From contig JAQTQZ010000008.1 of NCBI GenBank assembly GCA_028712695.1, forward strand, positions 58,224 through 122,223: DNA of 64,000 bases. The letters run 5' to 3'. Below are positions 26,133-35,849 of this stretch, in pieces. The stretch comes from Methylovulum sp. (GTDB lineage: Bacteria; Pseudomonadota; Gammaproteobacteria; Methylococcales; Methylomonadaceae). Both the position numbers and the translations under genes were made by a program. The notes beneath the pieces were generated by a model. It saw nothing but the letters and a program-made list of their open reading frames with translations, was not told the origin of the DNA and did not search any database. The number at the start of each line of letters is the position of its first letter. The first letter of the stretch is position 1.

Positions 26133-29100
26133 ATGATTACTGCACTGATACGTTGGTCTATCCAGCACCGTCTGCTCGTGCTATTCGCCTCGTCAATCCT
26201 CTGTCTGGCGGGCGTTTTTTCTGTCCGGACGATGCCGCTGGACGCACTGCCTGATTTGTCCGATGTCCAGGTGGTCATCCGCACCAACTATGCCGGTCAA
26301 GCACCCCAGCTCATCGAAGACCAGATAACCTATCCATTATCCACCGCAATGTTGTCGGTGCCAGGCGCCACGGCAGTCCGTGGCTATTCTTTTTTCGGCG
26401 ACTCTTATGTCTATGTGATTTTTTCTGATGCGACCGATTTATATTGGGCGCGGTCACGGGTCTTGGAAGCCTTGAACCAGATTTCAGGCCAGTTGCCGGC
26501 AGGCACCCAACCTAAGCTTGGCCCCGATGCCACCGGTTTAGGCTGGGTTTACGAATATGCGCTGGTTGACCGTTCCAAAACCCACGATTTGGCCGAATTG
26601 AAAAGCCTACAGGACTGGTTTTTAAAATATGAATTGCAGACAGTGCCCGGTGTTTCCGAAGTCGCTACGGTTGGCGGCATGGTCAAACAATATCAGGTGG
26701 AAATCGATCCGGATAAATTACGGGGTTACTACCTGACGCTGGCAAATGTCCGCCAGGCCATTGCCGAGTCCAATGCCGATCAAAGCAGTTCCGCGTTGGA
26801 GATGGCAGAAGCCGAATATCCCGTCAGGATAAAAGGTTATATAAAAAGTATTGATGATGTCGGTTTGATCAGCGTACCGACATTAAAGCGGCGGCTGTCC
26901 ATCTCTTCGGTGCTGCTTGGCGATATAGCCAGAAGTATCCATCTGGGGCCGGCTGAGCGTCGGGGAGTGGCCGATCTTGACGGTGAAGGCGAAGTGGTGG
27001 GGGGCATTATTGTGATGCGTTCGGGCGAGAATGCCCTAGCGACAATCGAAGCCGTCCAAGCCAAGTTACAAACCCTGAAACAAAGCTTGCCGGAAGGGGT
27101 TGAATTGGTTGAAACCTATAACCGCGCGGCGTTGATTAAGCGCGCAGTCAATACCCTGAGCCAGCGCCTGTTGGAAGAATTGGCGGTGGTGATTTTGGTT
27201 TGTGCGTTGTTTTTATATAACTTCCGCTCATCGATGGTGATCTTGGTCAGTTTGCCTATCGGCATCTTGACCGCGTTCTCCATCATGCGGCTCCAAGGGA
27301 TCAATGCCAATATCATGTCTTTGGGCGGCGTGGCGATTGCGATTGGGGCGATGGTCGATGCGGCGGTGGTGATGATTGAAAATGTGCATAAACACATCGA
27401 ACGCTTAGGCGAGCCAGCGGATGCCGGAAACGGCACCGCACCCGATAGCCGCAAGCGCCTACAGGCCATACAAGATGCCGCCTCAGAAGTGGGGGCGCCG
27501 CTGTTTGTCTCGCTATTGGTGATAACGCTCAGCTTTTTGCCAATTCTGGCATTGGAAGGGCAAGAAGCCAAATTGTTTGCGCCGCTGGCTTATACCAAAA
27601 CCTATGCGATGGCGGCGGCGGCTGGGTTGTCGATTACCTTGGTGCCGGCGTTAATGGCCTACTTTATTAGGGGGACTATCCACAAGGAAACGGACAATCC
27701 CCTGAACCGGGGCTTGATGGCTGTTTACCGGCCTGTGCTTGAAGCGGTCTTGCACCATCCCCGTTTGAGCATTGCCGTCGTAGTGCTGGTATTGGTTTCG
27801 GCATCATGGCCGCTAAGCCAGTTAGGCAGCGAATTTATGCCGGAAATGGATGAGGGGGATTTGCTGTATATGCCAACCACTTTGCCCGCCATTTCCATAG
27901 GCAAAGCCCGCGAGTTGTTGCAGCAAACAGATCGCCTGATTAAAACAGTCCCCGAAGTGGAAAGGGTGTTCGGCAAGGTCGGACGGGCAGAGACGGCAAC
28001 CGATCCGGCTCCCTTGATGATGATAGAAACGGTGGTCAAGCTCAAACCGAAGGCGCAATGGCGTGAGGGCATGACGCTGGAGACCCTAAAGAAGGAATTG
28101 GACGGGCTCTTACAAATTCCTAGCCTCCGTAATGCTTGGCTGATGCCGGTTCGGGCGCGTATCGACATGCAATCGACGGGGATCAACACCCCTGTAGGCA
28201 TTAAGATTAGCGGGCCTAAAATAGAGACAATCCAGCAATTGGGTCAACAGGTCGAAGCGGTTTTGCATGCGGTTGCCGGTACGAAAACCGTTTATTCGGA
28301 ACGCGCCTTCGGTGCCCGTTATATCGATGTCGATATTGACCGCTACGCCATCGCCCACTACGGCCTGAGTATCGCTGAAGTGGAAGAGGCAGCCAGCATC
28401 GCCATAGGCGGAAAAAATGTGACCTATACCGTGGAGGGACGGGAGCGTTATCCGGTCAACTTAAGGTATCCGAGGGATTTGCGCGATTCGATCACTAAAT
28501 TGAAAGAACTGCCGATTATTGCCACTGAGGATACCTTCATTCAACTGCAGGATATTGCTGAAATCCAGCTAGCCGACGGGTCGCCGGTGATAAAAAGTGA
28601 GAATGCCAGGCTTAACGGCTGGGTTTACATCACGACCGACGGTCGTGATGTCGGCTCTTATGTCGAAGCGGCTAAAGCCGCATTGGATAAGCAAGTGCAG
28701 TTACCGGCCGGTTATACGTTATCGTGGGCGGGGCACTATGTCGATATGGAACGGGTGCGGCAGCGGATGCTTTACATCATCCCTGTCACGGTGCTGGTAA
28801 TCGCCATTTTGCTTTATCTGGCGTTCCAAAACAGCATGGAAACCTTGATGGTCATGTTTGCGATACCGTTGGCGCTGGTTGGCGGCATCTGGTTTTTGTG
28901 GCTATTGGGGTTTCATTTATCCGTCGCATCGGCCGTGGGCTTTATCGCCTTGGCAGGGGTGGCGACGGAATTTGGCGTGGTCATGGTCATTTATTTAAGG
29001 GAAGCGGTGCGCAGTGATGCGCCGCTGACCGAAGCGGCGTTACGCGCTGCGGTGATCAAAGGGGCGGCACAACGGGTCCGGCCTAAAGCCATGACGGTTG

Positions 29101-29297
29101 CGGTTATTGTCATTGGCTTGCTGCCGATATTATTGGGATCAAGTGCAGGTTCCGAAGCCATGCAACGCATTGCCGCACCGATGATAGGCGGCATGGTCAC
29201 CGCGCCATTGGTATCTATGCTATTGATCCCATTGATGTATTTTGTTTGGTGTAAAAAGGGTTTGCGATTAACAAAAAATAAGGGTTTAGGGGAATGA
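26133..29297 (+). CDS. cusA: CusA/CzcA-type heavy-metal RND efflux pump
   Basis: The 1054-residue inner-membrane proton antiporter has the full HME-RND layout. The first helix (LLVLFASSILCLAGVF) is followed by the porter loop with DLSDVQV, a cluster of helices around residues 340-540, a second porter loop and final helices around 870-1040. The ending PLVSMLLIPLMYF is typical. Copper or silver is the likely substrate given the adaptor and neighbours. I prefer ATG 26133 (MITALIRWSIQ) to the overlapping TTG 26124. Confidence 0.93.
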   Translation: MITALIRWSIQHRLLVLFASSILCLAGVFSVRTMPLDALPDLSDVQVVIRTNYAGQAPQLIEDQITYPLSTAMLSVPGATAVRGYSFFGDSYVYVIFSDATDLYWARSRVLEALNQISGQLPAGTQPKLGPDATGLGWVYEYALVDRSKTHDLAELKSLQDWFLKYELQTVPGVSEVATVGGMVKQYQVEIDPDKLRGYYLTLANVRQAIAESNADQSSSALEMAEAEYPVRIKGYIKSIDDVGLISVPTLKRRLSISSVLLGDIARSIHLGPAERRGVADLDGEGEVVGGIIVMRSGENALATIEAVQAKLQTLKQSLPEGVELVETYNRAALIKRAVNTLSQRLLEELAVVILVCALFLYNFRSSMVILVSLPIGILTAFSIMRLQGINANIMSLGGVAIAIGAMVDAAVVMIENVHKHIERLGEPADAGNGTAPDSRKRLQAIQDAASEVGAPLFVSLLVITLSFLPILALEGQEAKLFAPLAYTKTYAMAAAAGLSITLVPALMAYFIRGTIHKETDNPLNRGLMAVYRPVLEAVLHHPRLSIAVVVLVLVSASWPLSQLGSEFMPEMDEGDLLYMPTTLPAISIGKARELLQQTDRLIKTVPEVERVFGKVGRAETATDPAPLMMIETVVKLKPKAQWREGMTLETLKKELDGLLQIPSLRNAWLMPVRARIDMQSTGINTPVGIKISGPKIETIQQLGQQVEAVLHAVAGTKTVYSERAFGARYIDVDIDRYAIAHYGLSIAEVEEAASIAIGGKNVTYTVEGRERYPVNLRYPRDLRDSITKLKELPIIATEDTFIQLQDIAEIQLADGSPVIKSENARLNGWVYITTDGRDVGSYVEAAKAALDKQVQLPAGYTLSWAGHYVDMERVRQRMLYIIPVTVLVIAILLYLAFQNSMETLMVMFAIPLALVGGIWFLWLLGFHLSVASAVGFIALAGVATEFGVVMVIYLREAVRSDAPLTEAALRAAVIKGAAQRVRPKAMTVAVIVIGLLPILLGSSAGSEAMQRIAAPMIGGMVTAPLVSMLLIPLMYFVWCKKGLRLTKNKGLGE

Positions 29298-29980
29298 AAA
29301 AAGATTTTTTCCGCGCGATAAAATTATTATTAGCATCCGGTTTGCTGGCGTTTCTGGTGGCCTGTTCCGGTCAACCGGCGCTTATAAAACAACCGGCAGA
29401 ACCAACAACTTTTCAAGAAGGCGTTTTTTATCAAAAATTAGACCCGCCGCTGCCAGTGGCTACACAAGATGGGCGGGTCGATGTCGTCGAAGTGTTTTTT
29501 TATGCGTGTCCGCATTGCAACAAGTTGGAGCCTAAAATCAAGGACTGGCTAAAGGATAAGCAAGATAAGGTCAATTTCAGTCGGGTGCCAGCCGTCATGG
29601 GGCCAACCTGGGTTGATCAGGCAAAAGCCTATTATGTCGCCGAGAAGCTGGGTATCTTGGAGACGGCCCATCCGGCTTTATTGAAGTCTATCCATAACGA
29701 TGGCAAGCAGTATTACAACGAGTATTCGTTGTTGGAGTTTTTTTTGGGGCAGGGTGTTACGGAGCAGGCATTTATCGATGCTTACAATTCGCCCGAAGTT
29801 GCTGAAAAAGTGAGCCAGGCCCGGGTGCTGACAGTGCAGTATGGCTTAAGGGGCGTACCGGCGATGATCATTAACGGACGCTATAAGACCGCCCAGTATT
29901 TCACGGGAAGCCAAGAGAAAATGCTAGAAGTTGTGGATAGTTTGATTGCCATGGAAATGAATAAGGCGGCAGTGCACTAA
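29294..29980 (+). CDS. DsbA-like thiol:disulfide oxidoreductase lipoprotein
   Basis: The 228-residue protein has a lipoprotein signal with lipobox LVAC (Cys24). The thioredoxin/DsbA fold has active site FFYACPHCNKLEP and the cis-proline loop GVPAMIING. Tethering to the membrane is unusual among DsbA proteins but known. It overlaps the cusA stop by 4 nt (ATGA), so it is translationally coupled and may make disulfides in the exported proteins of this cluster. Confidence 0.88.
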   Translation: MKKDFFRAIKLLLASGLLAFLVACSGQPALIKQPAEPTTFQEGVFYQKLDPPLPVATQDGRVDVVEVFFYACPHCNKLEPKIKDWLKDKQDKVNFSRVPAVMGPTWVDQAKAYYVAEKLGILETAHPALLKSIHNDGKQYYNEYSLLEFFLGQGVTEQAFIDAYNSPEVAEKVSQARVLTVQYGLRGVPAMIINGRYKTAQYFTGSQEKMLEVVDSLIAMEMNKAAVH

Positions 29981-30051
29981 ACGGGTGGGTTCATGCCTGC
30001 CAAACAGGTGTACCCGATTGTTTAATTACAATTAGTTGGAGAGGAAAAATT

Positions 30052-30519
30052 ATGTTGCTGAAAAAAACACTTAAAAATGTGGGCATAGGGGCTTCTTTGG
30101 TTGCGTTGTTAACCACTGCGGCCGTTGTTAGGGCGGATGCTTACACCCCTTTTGCGGCAAAATTGCCCGCGAAACAGGTGTCCGTTAAAACCGCAAACCT
30201 TATCGACGTGGAAGCCGAAACGTGGCCGGGTTTTTCCCGCTCCTTTGAGATTTTATTGGACGGCATCCAAGTGCCTAAAAACACCACGGAAGCCAGCGCT
30301 TGCGAGCAGGAATTGGCGGAACACGCCGTCGCTTTTGTGAAGGATTTTTTAGCGGGTGCTAAAGATATTATGATCATCGATATGAAAATGGAAAATTCCG
30401 GACAACAAACCGCCAAGGCCGATATAGAAACCAGCAAAGGGAGCCTCACTCAAGCGCTGCTCAGCAAGGGCATGGCCCGTCCGGATACTGTGGCGCCAGA
30501 CACCGCTTGGTGCCAATAA
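30052..30519 (+). CDS. Secreted staphylococcal-nuclease-like (OB-fold) protein, probably non-catalytic
   Basis: The 155-residue protein has a Sec signal (ends AVVRA). The mature part follows the thermonuclease pattern: LIDVEAETWPGFSRSFEILLDGIQVPK, CEQELAEHAVAFVKDFLAGAK and GSLTQALLSKGMARP. Residues that would hold the nuclease Arg and Glu (usual RLxGIDxPE) read ILLDGIQVPK, so activity is doubtful. It lies 71 nt after the DsbA-like gene with a GGAGAGG ribosome site. Confidence 0.6.
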   Translation: MLLKKTLKNVGIGASLVALLTTAAVVRADAYTPFAAKLPAKQVSVKTANLIDVEAETWPGFSRSFEILLDGIQVPKNTTEASACEQELAEHAVAFVKDFLAGAKDIMIIDMKMENSGQQTAKADIETSKGSLTQALLSKGMARPDTVAPDTAWCQ

Positions 30520-30570
30520 GCAGCGGTTTTGCAACAGAATGCCCGGTCTTGTTGTTTTACTGGAGTATCC

Positions 30571-30774
30571 TAAAAAGGCTCTATATGGGTTTTAAGGTCT
30601 TTTCAAGCCAGCTCCTCAAAGGTAAAAATAAGGGAGAAAAATGGGTATTTTGGCCTATAAACTTGCTGATATTGGAGTACAAACCTAGGTTTGTACGCCA
30701 ATAAATGACATTTGAAGCTTTTGGTGCCCATCATTCAAAAAGACCCTAAAACCCATATTGAGCCTCTAAAAATA
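30571..30774. repeat. ~204-bp MITE-like element with terminal inverted repeats
   Basis: The left end AGGCTCTATATGGGTTTTAA is repeated inverted at the right end as AGGCTCAATATGGGTTTTAG (reverse complement of 30745-30764). The repeats extend about 30 bp with few mismatches. The centre carries the perfect palindrome GTACAAACCTAGGTTTGTAC (30677-30696). No ORF. It fills the gap between the SNase-like and cytochrome genes. Confidence 0.62.
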
Positions 30775-30819
30775 GGCGCTCGGCTATCCACAAAACTTAA
30801 AGATCAATAAAACAAAATT

Positions 30820-31227
30820 ATGAAGCAGCTTCTACACGCATTGAAATTGACAGGAATGCTTGTTCTGCCCTTAATGTCCGGCTGTTCCTCAGAAAGCAAA
30901 ACGACCGGATTCTGGGAGGAAATGCAAAAAGAGGCGCCTATCAATACAGGCCCGCAACGCACCGGCGAACAGGTTTACCATTACCGTTGCGAAGCCTGCC
31001 ATGGCAAAAACACCCAAGGTGCACCAATGCCTGGCGATCAGTATGAATGGGGGATACGGGCGCAAAAAGGGATGGATGTGCTGATGGATCATAGCCTCAA
31101 TGGTTTTAAACAAACCATGCCGCCACGGGGTGGTTGTTTGGACTGCAGTGACGAAGAATTGCACAGCGCGTTGATGTATATGCTGAATCAAGATGAAATC
31201 CATTTTCTGGACAACACCAAGCCATAG
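30820..31227 (+). CDS. c5-type monohaem cytochrome c lipoprotein
   Basis: The 135-residue protein has a signal peptide with lipobox MSGC and one haem site CEACH near residue 57. The TMPPRGGCLDCSDEEL segment supplies the Met ligand and the extra Cys pair typical of cytochrome c5/c555. It would be an electron carrier anchored in the periplasmic membrane. It could accept electrons from the multicopper oxidase cluster or serve terminal oxidases; that link is inference. Confidence 0.88.
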   Translation: MKQLLHALKLTGMLVLPLMSGCSSESKTTGFWEEMQKEAPINTGPQRTGEQVYHYRCEACHGKNTQGAPMPGDQYEWGIRAQKGMDVLMDHSLNGFKQTMPPRGGCLDCSDEELHSALMYMLNQDEIHFLDNTKP

Positions 31228-31258
31228 TGTGTTAAACGGTCAAGCTTTCGGTTTTTGT

Positions 31259-31283
31259 GTAGGGTACGCATCGCGTACCCTAC
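31259..31283. repeat. GTAGGGTACGC-ATC-GCGTACCCTAC hairpin repeat
   Basis: A perfect 11-bp stem with a 3-nt loop. It follows a TTAAACGGTCAAG...CGGTTTTTGTGTAG block that recurs near 39562; hairpin relatives lie at 48382 and 59682. It may also end convergent transcripts, since it lies between a plus and a minus gene. Confidence 0.55.
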
Positions 31284-31361
31284 GGTAATTTGCAAAAGTT
31301 GATAACGTGGAGCGTAATCCTAACGACATAGTGGCCTGTAAATACTGAAGCACCGGTGTTT

Positions 31362-34300
31362 TCAACAATTCCATCCCCCGCCATTGCGCAACATGTCGGC
31401 AAAGGCGTCTGCGGGCACCGGTTTACAAAAATAATAGCCCTGAATCTCATCGCATTGCCGCTCAAGCAGGAAGTCAAGTTGGGTCTGCGTTTCCACTCCT
31501 TCCGCGATAGTTTTAAAGCCTAGGCTTTTGGCTAGGCTAATAATTGCAGTCACGATAGCTTCATCTCCAGGAGAATTGCCTAAGGCATCCACAAAAGACT
31601 GGTCGACTTTAAGTTTGTCAATTTTAAAGCGCTTCAAATAGCTAAGCGATGAGTAGCCTGTGCCGAAATCATCTATCGAGAGTGAGATGCCTAAGCTGCG
31701 TAGTTTATTTAGCAAGCCGATCATCCGCATTGAGTTTTCCATGGCAATGCCTTCGGTTATTTCCAATTCGAGCATAGCGGGGTCAAGCTTGGATTCGCAC
31801 AGTAATTGCGCAACTTTGTCGTAGAGGGCGTCATGGCGGAACTGAGTGACTGACAAGTTGACTGCAACCGGCACGATAGCCAGCCCGGCAGACTGCCAGG
31901 CGGTAAGCTGGCGAATGGCGGTTTGTAGCACCCAGTCCCCTATCTCAATGATAAGGCCGCTTTCTTCCGCAATAGGAATAAATTGCCCAGGTGGCACCAT
32001 GCCTTTTTGCGGATGCAACCAACGTATCAACGCCTCGGCCCCAATGATTTTTAAGGTTTTTGCATCGACCTGCGGTTGATAATATAAAAGCAGTTGCCCT
32101 TGCTCTAAAGCCAGGCGAAGTTCACTTTCGATCTGTAGTTTTAGGCTGACTTGTTCATGCAGTTGTCGGGTGAAAAATTGGAAATTGTTGCGGCCATTTT
32201 GTTTGGCCCGGAACAGGGCGGCATCGGCGGCTTGGGTAAGCTGTTCGAAATTAGCGCCATCCTGTGGAAATAAGGCGATACCGACGCTCGCAGTCAGGGA
32301 AACACGCTGGTTTGCGATGATAAAAGGCTGGGCAACGATTTCCAGCACTTTTTTTGCCACATGCGCCGTCCCTTCCAAATCCGCGTCGGGCAGTAACAGG
32401 ATAAATTCGTCGCCCCCTTGTCGGCACAGGGTGTCATCGGGGCGGAGTTGGCTGGCCAGGCGGACTGACAGTTCTTTGAGCAGATGGTCGCCATTGTCAG
32501 AGCCTAACGAGTCATTGATGATGTTGAACCGGTCAAGGTCAATATATATCAGCGCAAGGCCACCGTCGGCCCTTAATGAACCGCTTATTGCCAGCTCCGT
32601 GCGGTCACGCAGCAGGGTACGGTTGGGCAGCTTGGTCAGCGGGTCGAAATTGCTGAGGAACTGGATAAGCTCGTCCGTGGCCTTCTGTTCGGTAAGGTCG
32701 CTCATGATGGCGATATGGTGGACAATCTGGCCATTCTGGTCGCGGACAACGCTGATGGAGAGCCGTTGTGGAAAAATATCGCCATTTTTACGGCAATTGG
32801 TGACTTCGCCCCGCCAATATCCGCTGTTCAGGATATCACTCCACATGGCCTTATAAAACAACTCGTCATGTCGCTTTGTGGAGATAAAATTGGGGTTATT
32901 GCCCATTATTTCTTCCGCCTTATAACCGCTCATTTCACAGTAAGCCGGATTCACGGCAACAATTTTGTTGTTGGCATCGGTGATTAAAATACCTTCCCGG
33001 CTTGACTCAAACACTTGGGCATTGAGGCGTAATTGTTGTTCTGCCGCGATACGTGAAGTGACATCGTATGCCAACATAATTTCCGCCGCCCGGCCTTCAA
33101 AATTCAATGGGTGCCGGCTGATTTCAACCCAGATCAGGCTGGCGTCTTTTCTGCGGTGCTTCAAGACCACCGTGTGGTTGAAAAAATCAATAGTCAGCAT
33201 TCCCGCTTGCAACCCAGACACATCTGCCGCTGGCCAAAGGTCGGTAAGGGTCATGCTAAGGAAGGCCTCAAGCGTGTAACCGTAATGTCTGATAGCGGCG
33301 CTGTTTACGGCGAGGAAAGCCAGCGTGTCCAAGTCATAAACCCACATCGGCACGGGATTGGCATCGAACAGCAGATGGTAGCGTTCCTCACCTTCGCGTA
33401 AGGTTGTCTCGGTCTGTTTGCGTTCGGTGATGTCCTGGATAGTGCCTTCTATTGATACGGCTTGCTTGTCTGATGAAGCGCCGTACCTCAGCTCACCTTG
33501 CGCTTCGAGCACACGGACGCTGCCATCCGGCAATAGGATCCTGAATTCGAGTGCAGATGCGTCCTTTCCTTCCCCCCAGCGTTTGATTTGTATTTGCACA
33601 ATCTGCCGGTCTTCGGGATGGATAAGTTTTAAGAATGCTTCAAAGGTATGGTCAAAGCTGTCAGGCGTAATTTGATGGAGGCGGTAGGTTTCGTCAGACC
33701 AGATGATCTTATTGCTACGGAGGTCAATACGCCAACTCCCAATCCGGGCAATACGCTGGGAATCGGACAGCATTTGCTCCTTGCTGCGCAGGGCGGCTTC
33801 TGAGGCCAGGCGTTGGACTTCATGATCCCGGTTGTCCAGCGCAAAGCTCATATCGTCTGCCATCTCGGTGAGCAAACGTATCGCATCTGCATCAAAGGCA
33901 TCTGTTTCGGTATGGTAAAGGTTAAATACCGCAAAGGGACTGGCATTGCGTTGAATAGGAAAAGCGGCGGCAGAACCCCAGCCGAAGCGTTTTACCTGCG
34001 CGTGCCAAGGACGGGTTAATGAGGTTGTAAAATAGTCATTGGCAATGATTGCACGGTTTTCGCGTAATGCGGTGCCGGCCAGCCCGCAGCCTTCCGGGAC
34101 AGCCCCGTTTGAAGAAATAATGAGCCCATCCAGATAGTCCACTCCAGTACCGTAGGCGCTTATTGGTAAAATCAATGCGCTGGATTCTTCCAGTTTGCCT
34201 ATCCATGCCATGGTCATGCCGCCATACTGCACGGCATTCTGGCAGACCATAGAAAACAAGTCCGTTTCATTACCCATATGGACGATGGCTTGGTTGGTTT

Positions 34301-35735
34301 CGCTAAGGGCCTGATAGAGGTCTGTCAACCGTTGGATACGCTGGCAGGCTTTTTTTTGTTCCGTCAAATCATGTAAAACAGCAATGAAACGCTTGCCGTC
34401 TATCCGGTGAGCCCTTATTTCCACAGGAAACTCGCTGCCGTTTTTACGGACATGCAGCCATTCTCCCCGATGCCGTGGAACGCTCATCAGCCAGCTAATG
34501 GCGGGTTCCAAGCGTTGGCGTTCCTTCTTCGCCAGTAAATCGGGCAGCCGCAGCTTAAGCAGTTCATCAGCGCTATAACCCAGCATGTTAAGCACTGCGG
34601 GATTCGCGTTAACTAGGGTTAAGTCGGCGTCCAGTATCAGCACCCCATCCCCATCCAAATCAAACAGTTGCCGAAAATAGCGATGGGCCCGGTTACGCTG
34701 GCTTGCCTGTAACCAGACCAAAACACTTAGTAATAAGGTGATAGTGCACCCTGTGATGGCCACCCAAACCGCTTTATCCTTAGATGGCACACGTGCTTCG
34801 AAAGCCGGTGTCGTCGCCATTAGCAGCGTCCACGGATGGTCGCCGACCATGATTTGACGGTGGGTTTTAAGGCCACTAGAACGTAGTATGTCCTGATTGA
34901 GCTGACCGTCTGAACGGTACAATCGGGTTTTTCCCAATTTGGGCTCGCCATCATGGATTTCAATGAGCACGTCCGGGTCGAATTCGCCGCGCAGTCCAGC
35001 CATCAAATCATTAATGCGGAAAGGCACATCCACCCAGCCAGTAATCGTTGTGCTTTGATCCGTTTTCTTATCGGGTTTTATGCCATTGCGATAAATGGGC
35101 AGGTACATTACGAAACCTATTGAGTCAGGTTTCCCTAAGTCTTGGATTAGCGTGAAGTGGTCAGTGACCGCCACTTCACCGGTTTCGGCCGAACGTTCCA
35201 ACGCAACAGCGGCTTCCGGGACGGTTAAGATATCGTAGCCTAACGCCTTAGTGTTTTCTTCCGAAGGTTCCATGAACACGATAGGCGCATAACGGTCACG
35301 CTTGCCTTCCGGCATGATGCGGTAATCAGGAAAACCTTGCTTGCGGATTGCCCGTTCATGCTTGCTCTTGTCGGCTTCAGGCACTACCAGCACTAAGCCA
35401 ATGCCTTGTATGCCCGGGGTTTTTTCCTGTATTTGCAGATCTTGGATGTAAGTCCGAAATTCAGTGCGGGTAATGAGCCGGGAACCTTCGAAATACCCTT
35501 TAACGCCGCGCATGACCACTTCATAGGCGACGATACGGTTGACGATATTATGGGCAATTTGATCCACAACAACACCCAACCCAGTTTGCAGGTCTTTCGT
35601 CATCTGTTGTTGCGCGTCACGCCACAAACTGACCGTGACGCCACAACCACCGCACAGGACTAGCGCGGAGATCAGCCACGGCCTAAGCAGTGATCCTGAA
35701 AAACGCGAATAGAATTTATTAATTGGGAAAATCAT
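31362..35735 (-). CDS. CHASE-PAS-GAF-PAS-PAS-PAS-GGDEF-EAL cyclic-di-GMP signalling protein
   Basis: This 1457-residue membrane sensor has a first helix (residues 18-33), a periplasmic CHASE domain (about 60-300), a second helix (about 325-343), then PAS (355-455), GAF (475-630) and three more PAS domains (650-1010) with PAC-type ends. The GGDEF domain (about 1025-1185) has an intact CRQGGDEF. The EAL domain (about 1195-1450) has EALIRWLHP and DDFGTGYSSLSYLKRF. Both catalytic motifs look active, so it could both make and degrade c-di-GMP. The periplasmic ligand is unknown. Confidence 0.93.
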   Translation of the reverse strand: MIFPINKFYSRFSGSLLRPWLISALVLCGGCGVTVSLWRDAQQQMTKDLQTGLGVVVDQIAHNIVNRIVAYEVVMRGVKGYFEGSRLITRTEFRTYIQDLQIQEKTPGIQGIGLVLVVPEADKSKHERAIRKQGFPDYRIMPEGKRDRYAPIVFMEPSEENTKALGYDILTVPEAAVALERSAETGEVAVTDHFTLIQDLGKPDSIGFVMYLPIYRNGIKPDKKTDQSTTITGWVDVPFRINDLMAGLRGEFDPDVLIEIHDGEPKLGKTRLYRSDGQLNQDILRSSGLKTHRQIMVGDHPWTLLMATTPAFEARVPSKDKAVWVAITGCTITLLLSVLVWLQASQRNRAHRYFRQLFDLDGDGVLILDADLTLVNANPAVLNMLGYSADELLKLRLPDLLAKKERQRLEPAISWLMSVPRHRGEWLHVRKNGSEFPVEIRAHRIDGKRFIAVLHDLTEQKKACQRIQRLTDLYQALSETNQAIVHMGNETDLFSMVCQNAVQYGGMTMAWIGKLEESSALILPISAYGTGVDYLDGLIISSNGAVPEGCGLAGTALRENRAIIANDYFTTSLTRPWHAQVKRFGWGSAAAFPIQRNASPFAVFNLYHTETDAFDADAIRLLTEMADDMSFALDNRDHEVQRLASEAALRSKEQMLSDSQRIARIGSWRIDLRSNKIIWSDETYRLHQITPDSFDHTFEAFLKLIHPEDRQIVQIQIKRWGEGKDASALEFRILLPDGSVRVLEAQGELRYGASSDKQAVSIEGTIQDITERKQTETTLREGEERYHLLFDANPVPMWVYDLDTLAFLAVNSAAIRHYGYTLEAFLSMTLTDLWPAADVSGLQAGMLTIDFFNHTVVLKHRRKDASLIWVEISRHPLNFEGRAAEIMLAYDVTSRIAAEQQLRLNAQVFESSREGILITDANNKIVAVNPAYCEMSGYKAEEIMGNNPNFISTKRHDELFYKAMWSDILNSGYWRGEVTNCRKNGDIFPQRLSISVVRDQNGQIVHHIAIMSDLTEQKATDELIQFLSNFDPLTKLPNRTLLRDRTELAISGSLRADGGLALIYIDLDRFNIINDSLGSDNGDHLLKELSVRLASQLRPDDTLCRQGGDEFILLLPDADLEGTAHVAKKVLEIVAQPFIIANQRVSLTASVGIALFPQDGANFEQLTQAADAALFRAKQNGRNNFQFFTRQLHEQVSLKLQIESELRLALEQGQLLLYYQPQVDAKTLKIIGAEALIRWLHPQKGMVPPGQFIPIAEESGLIIEIGDWVLQTAIRQLTAWQSAGLAIVPVAVNLSVTQFRHDALYDKVAQLLCESKLDPAMLELEITEGIAMENSMRMIGLLNKLRSLGISLSIDDFGTGYSSLSYLKRFKIDKLKVDQSFVDALGNSPGDEAIVTAIISLAKSLGFKTIAEGVETQTQLDFLLERQCDEIQGYYFCKPVPADAFADMLRNGGGWNC

Positions 35736-35849
35736 TTCGCTGCTACCTAGCTTTTGAGTATTCGCACGCCGATATCCCCTTGCCTACTGGTCGGATCTGG
35801 ACACTAAATTATAGACTATAAGTCAGCAAGGGCATCAGGGGCTGTGCCT

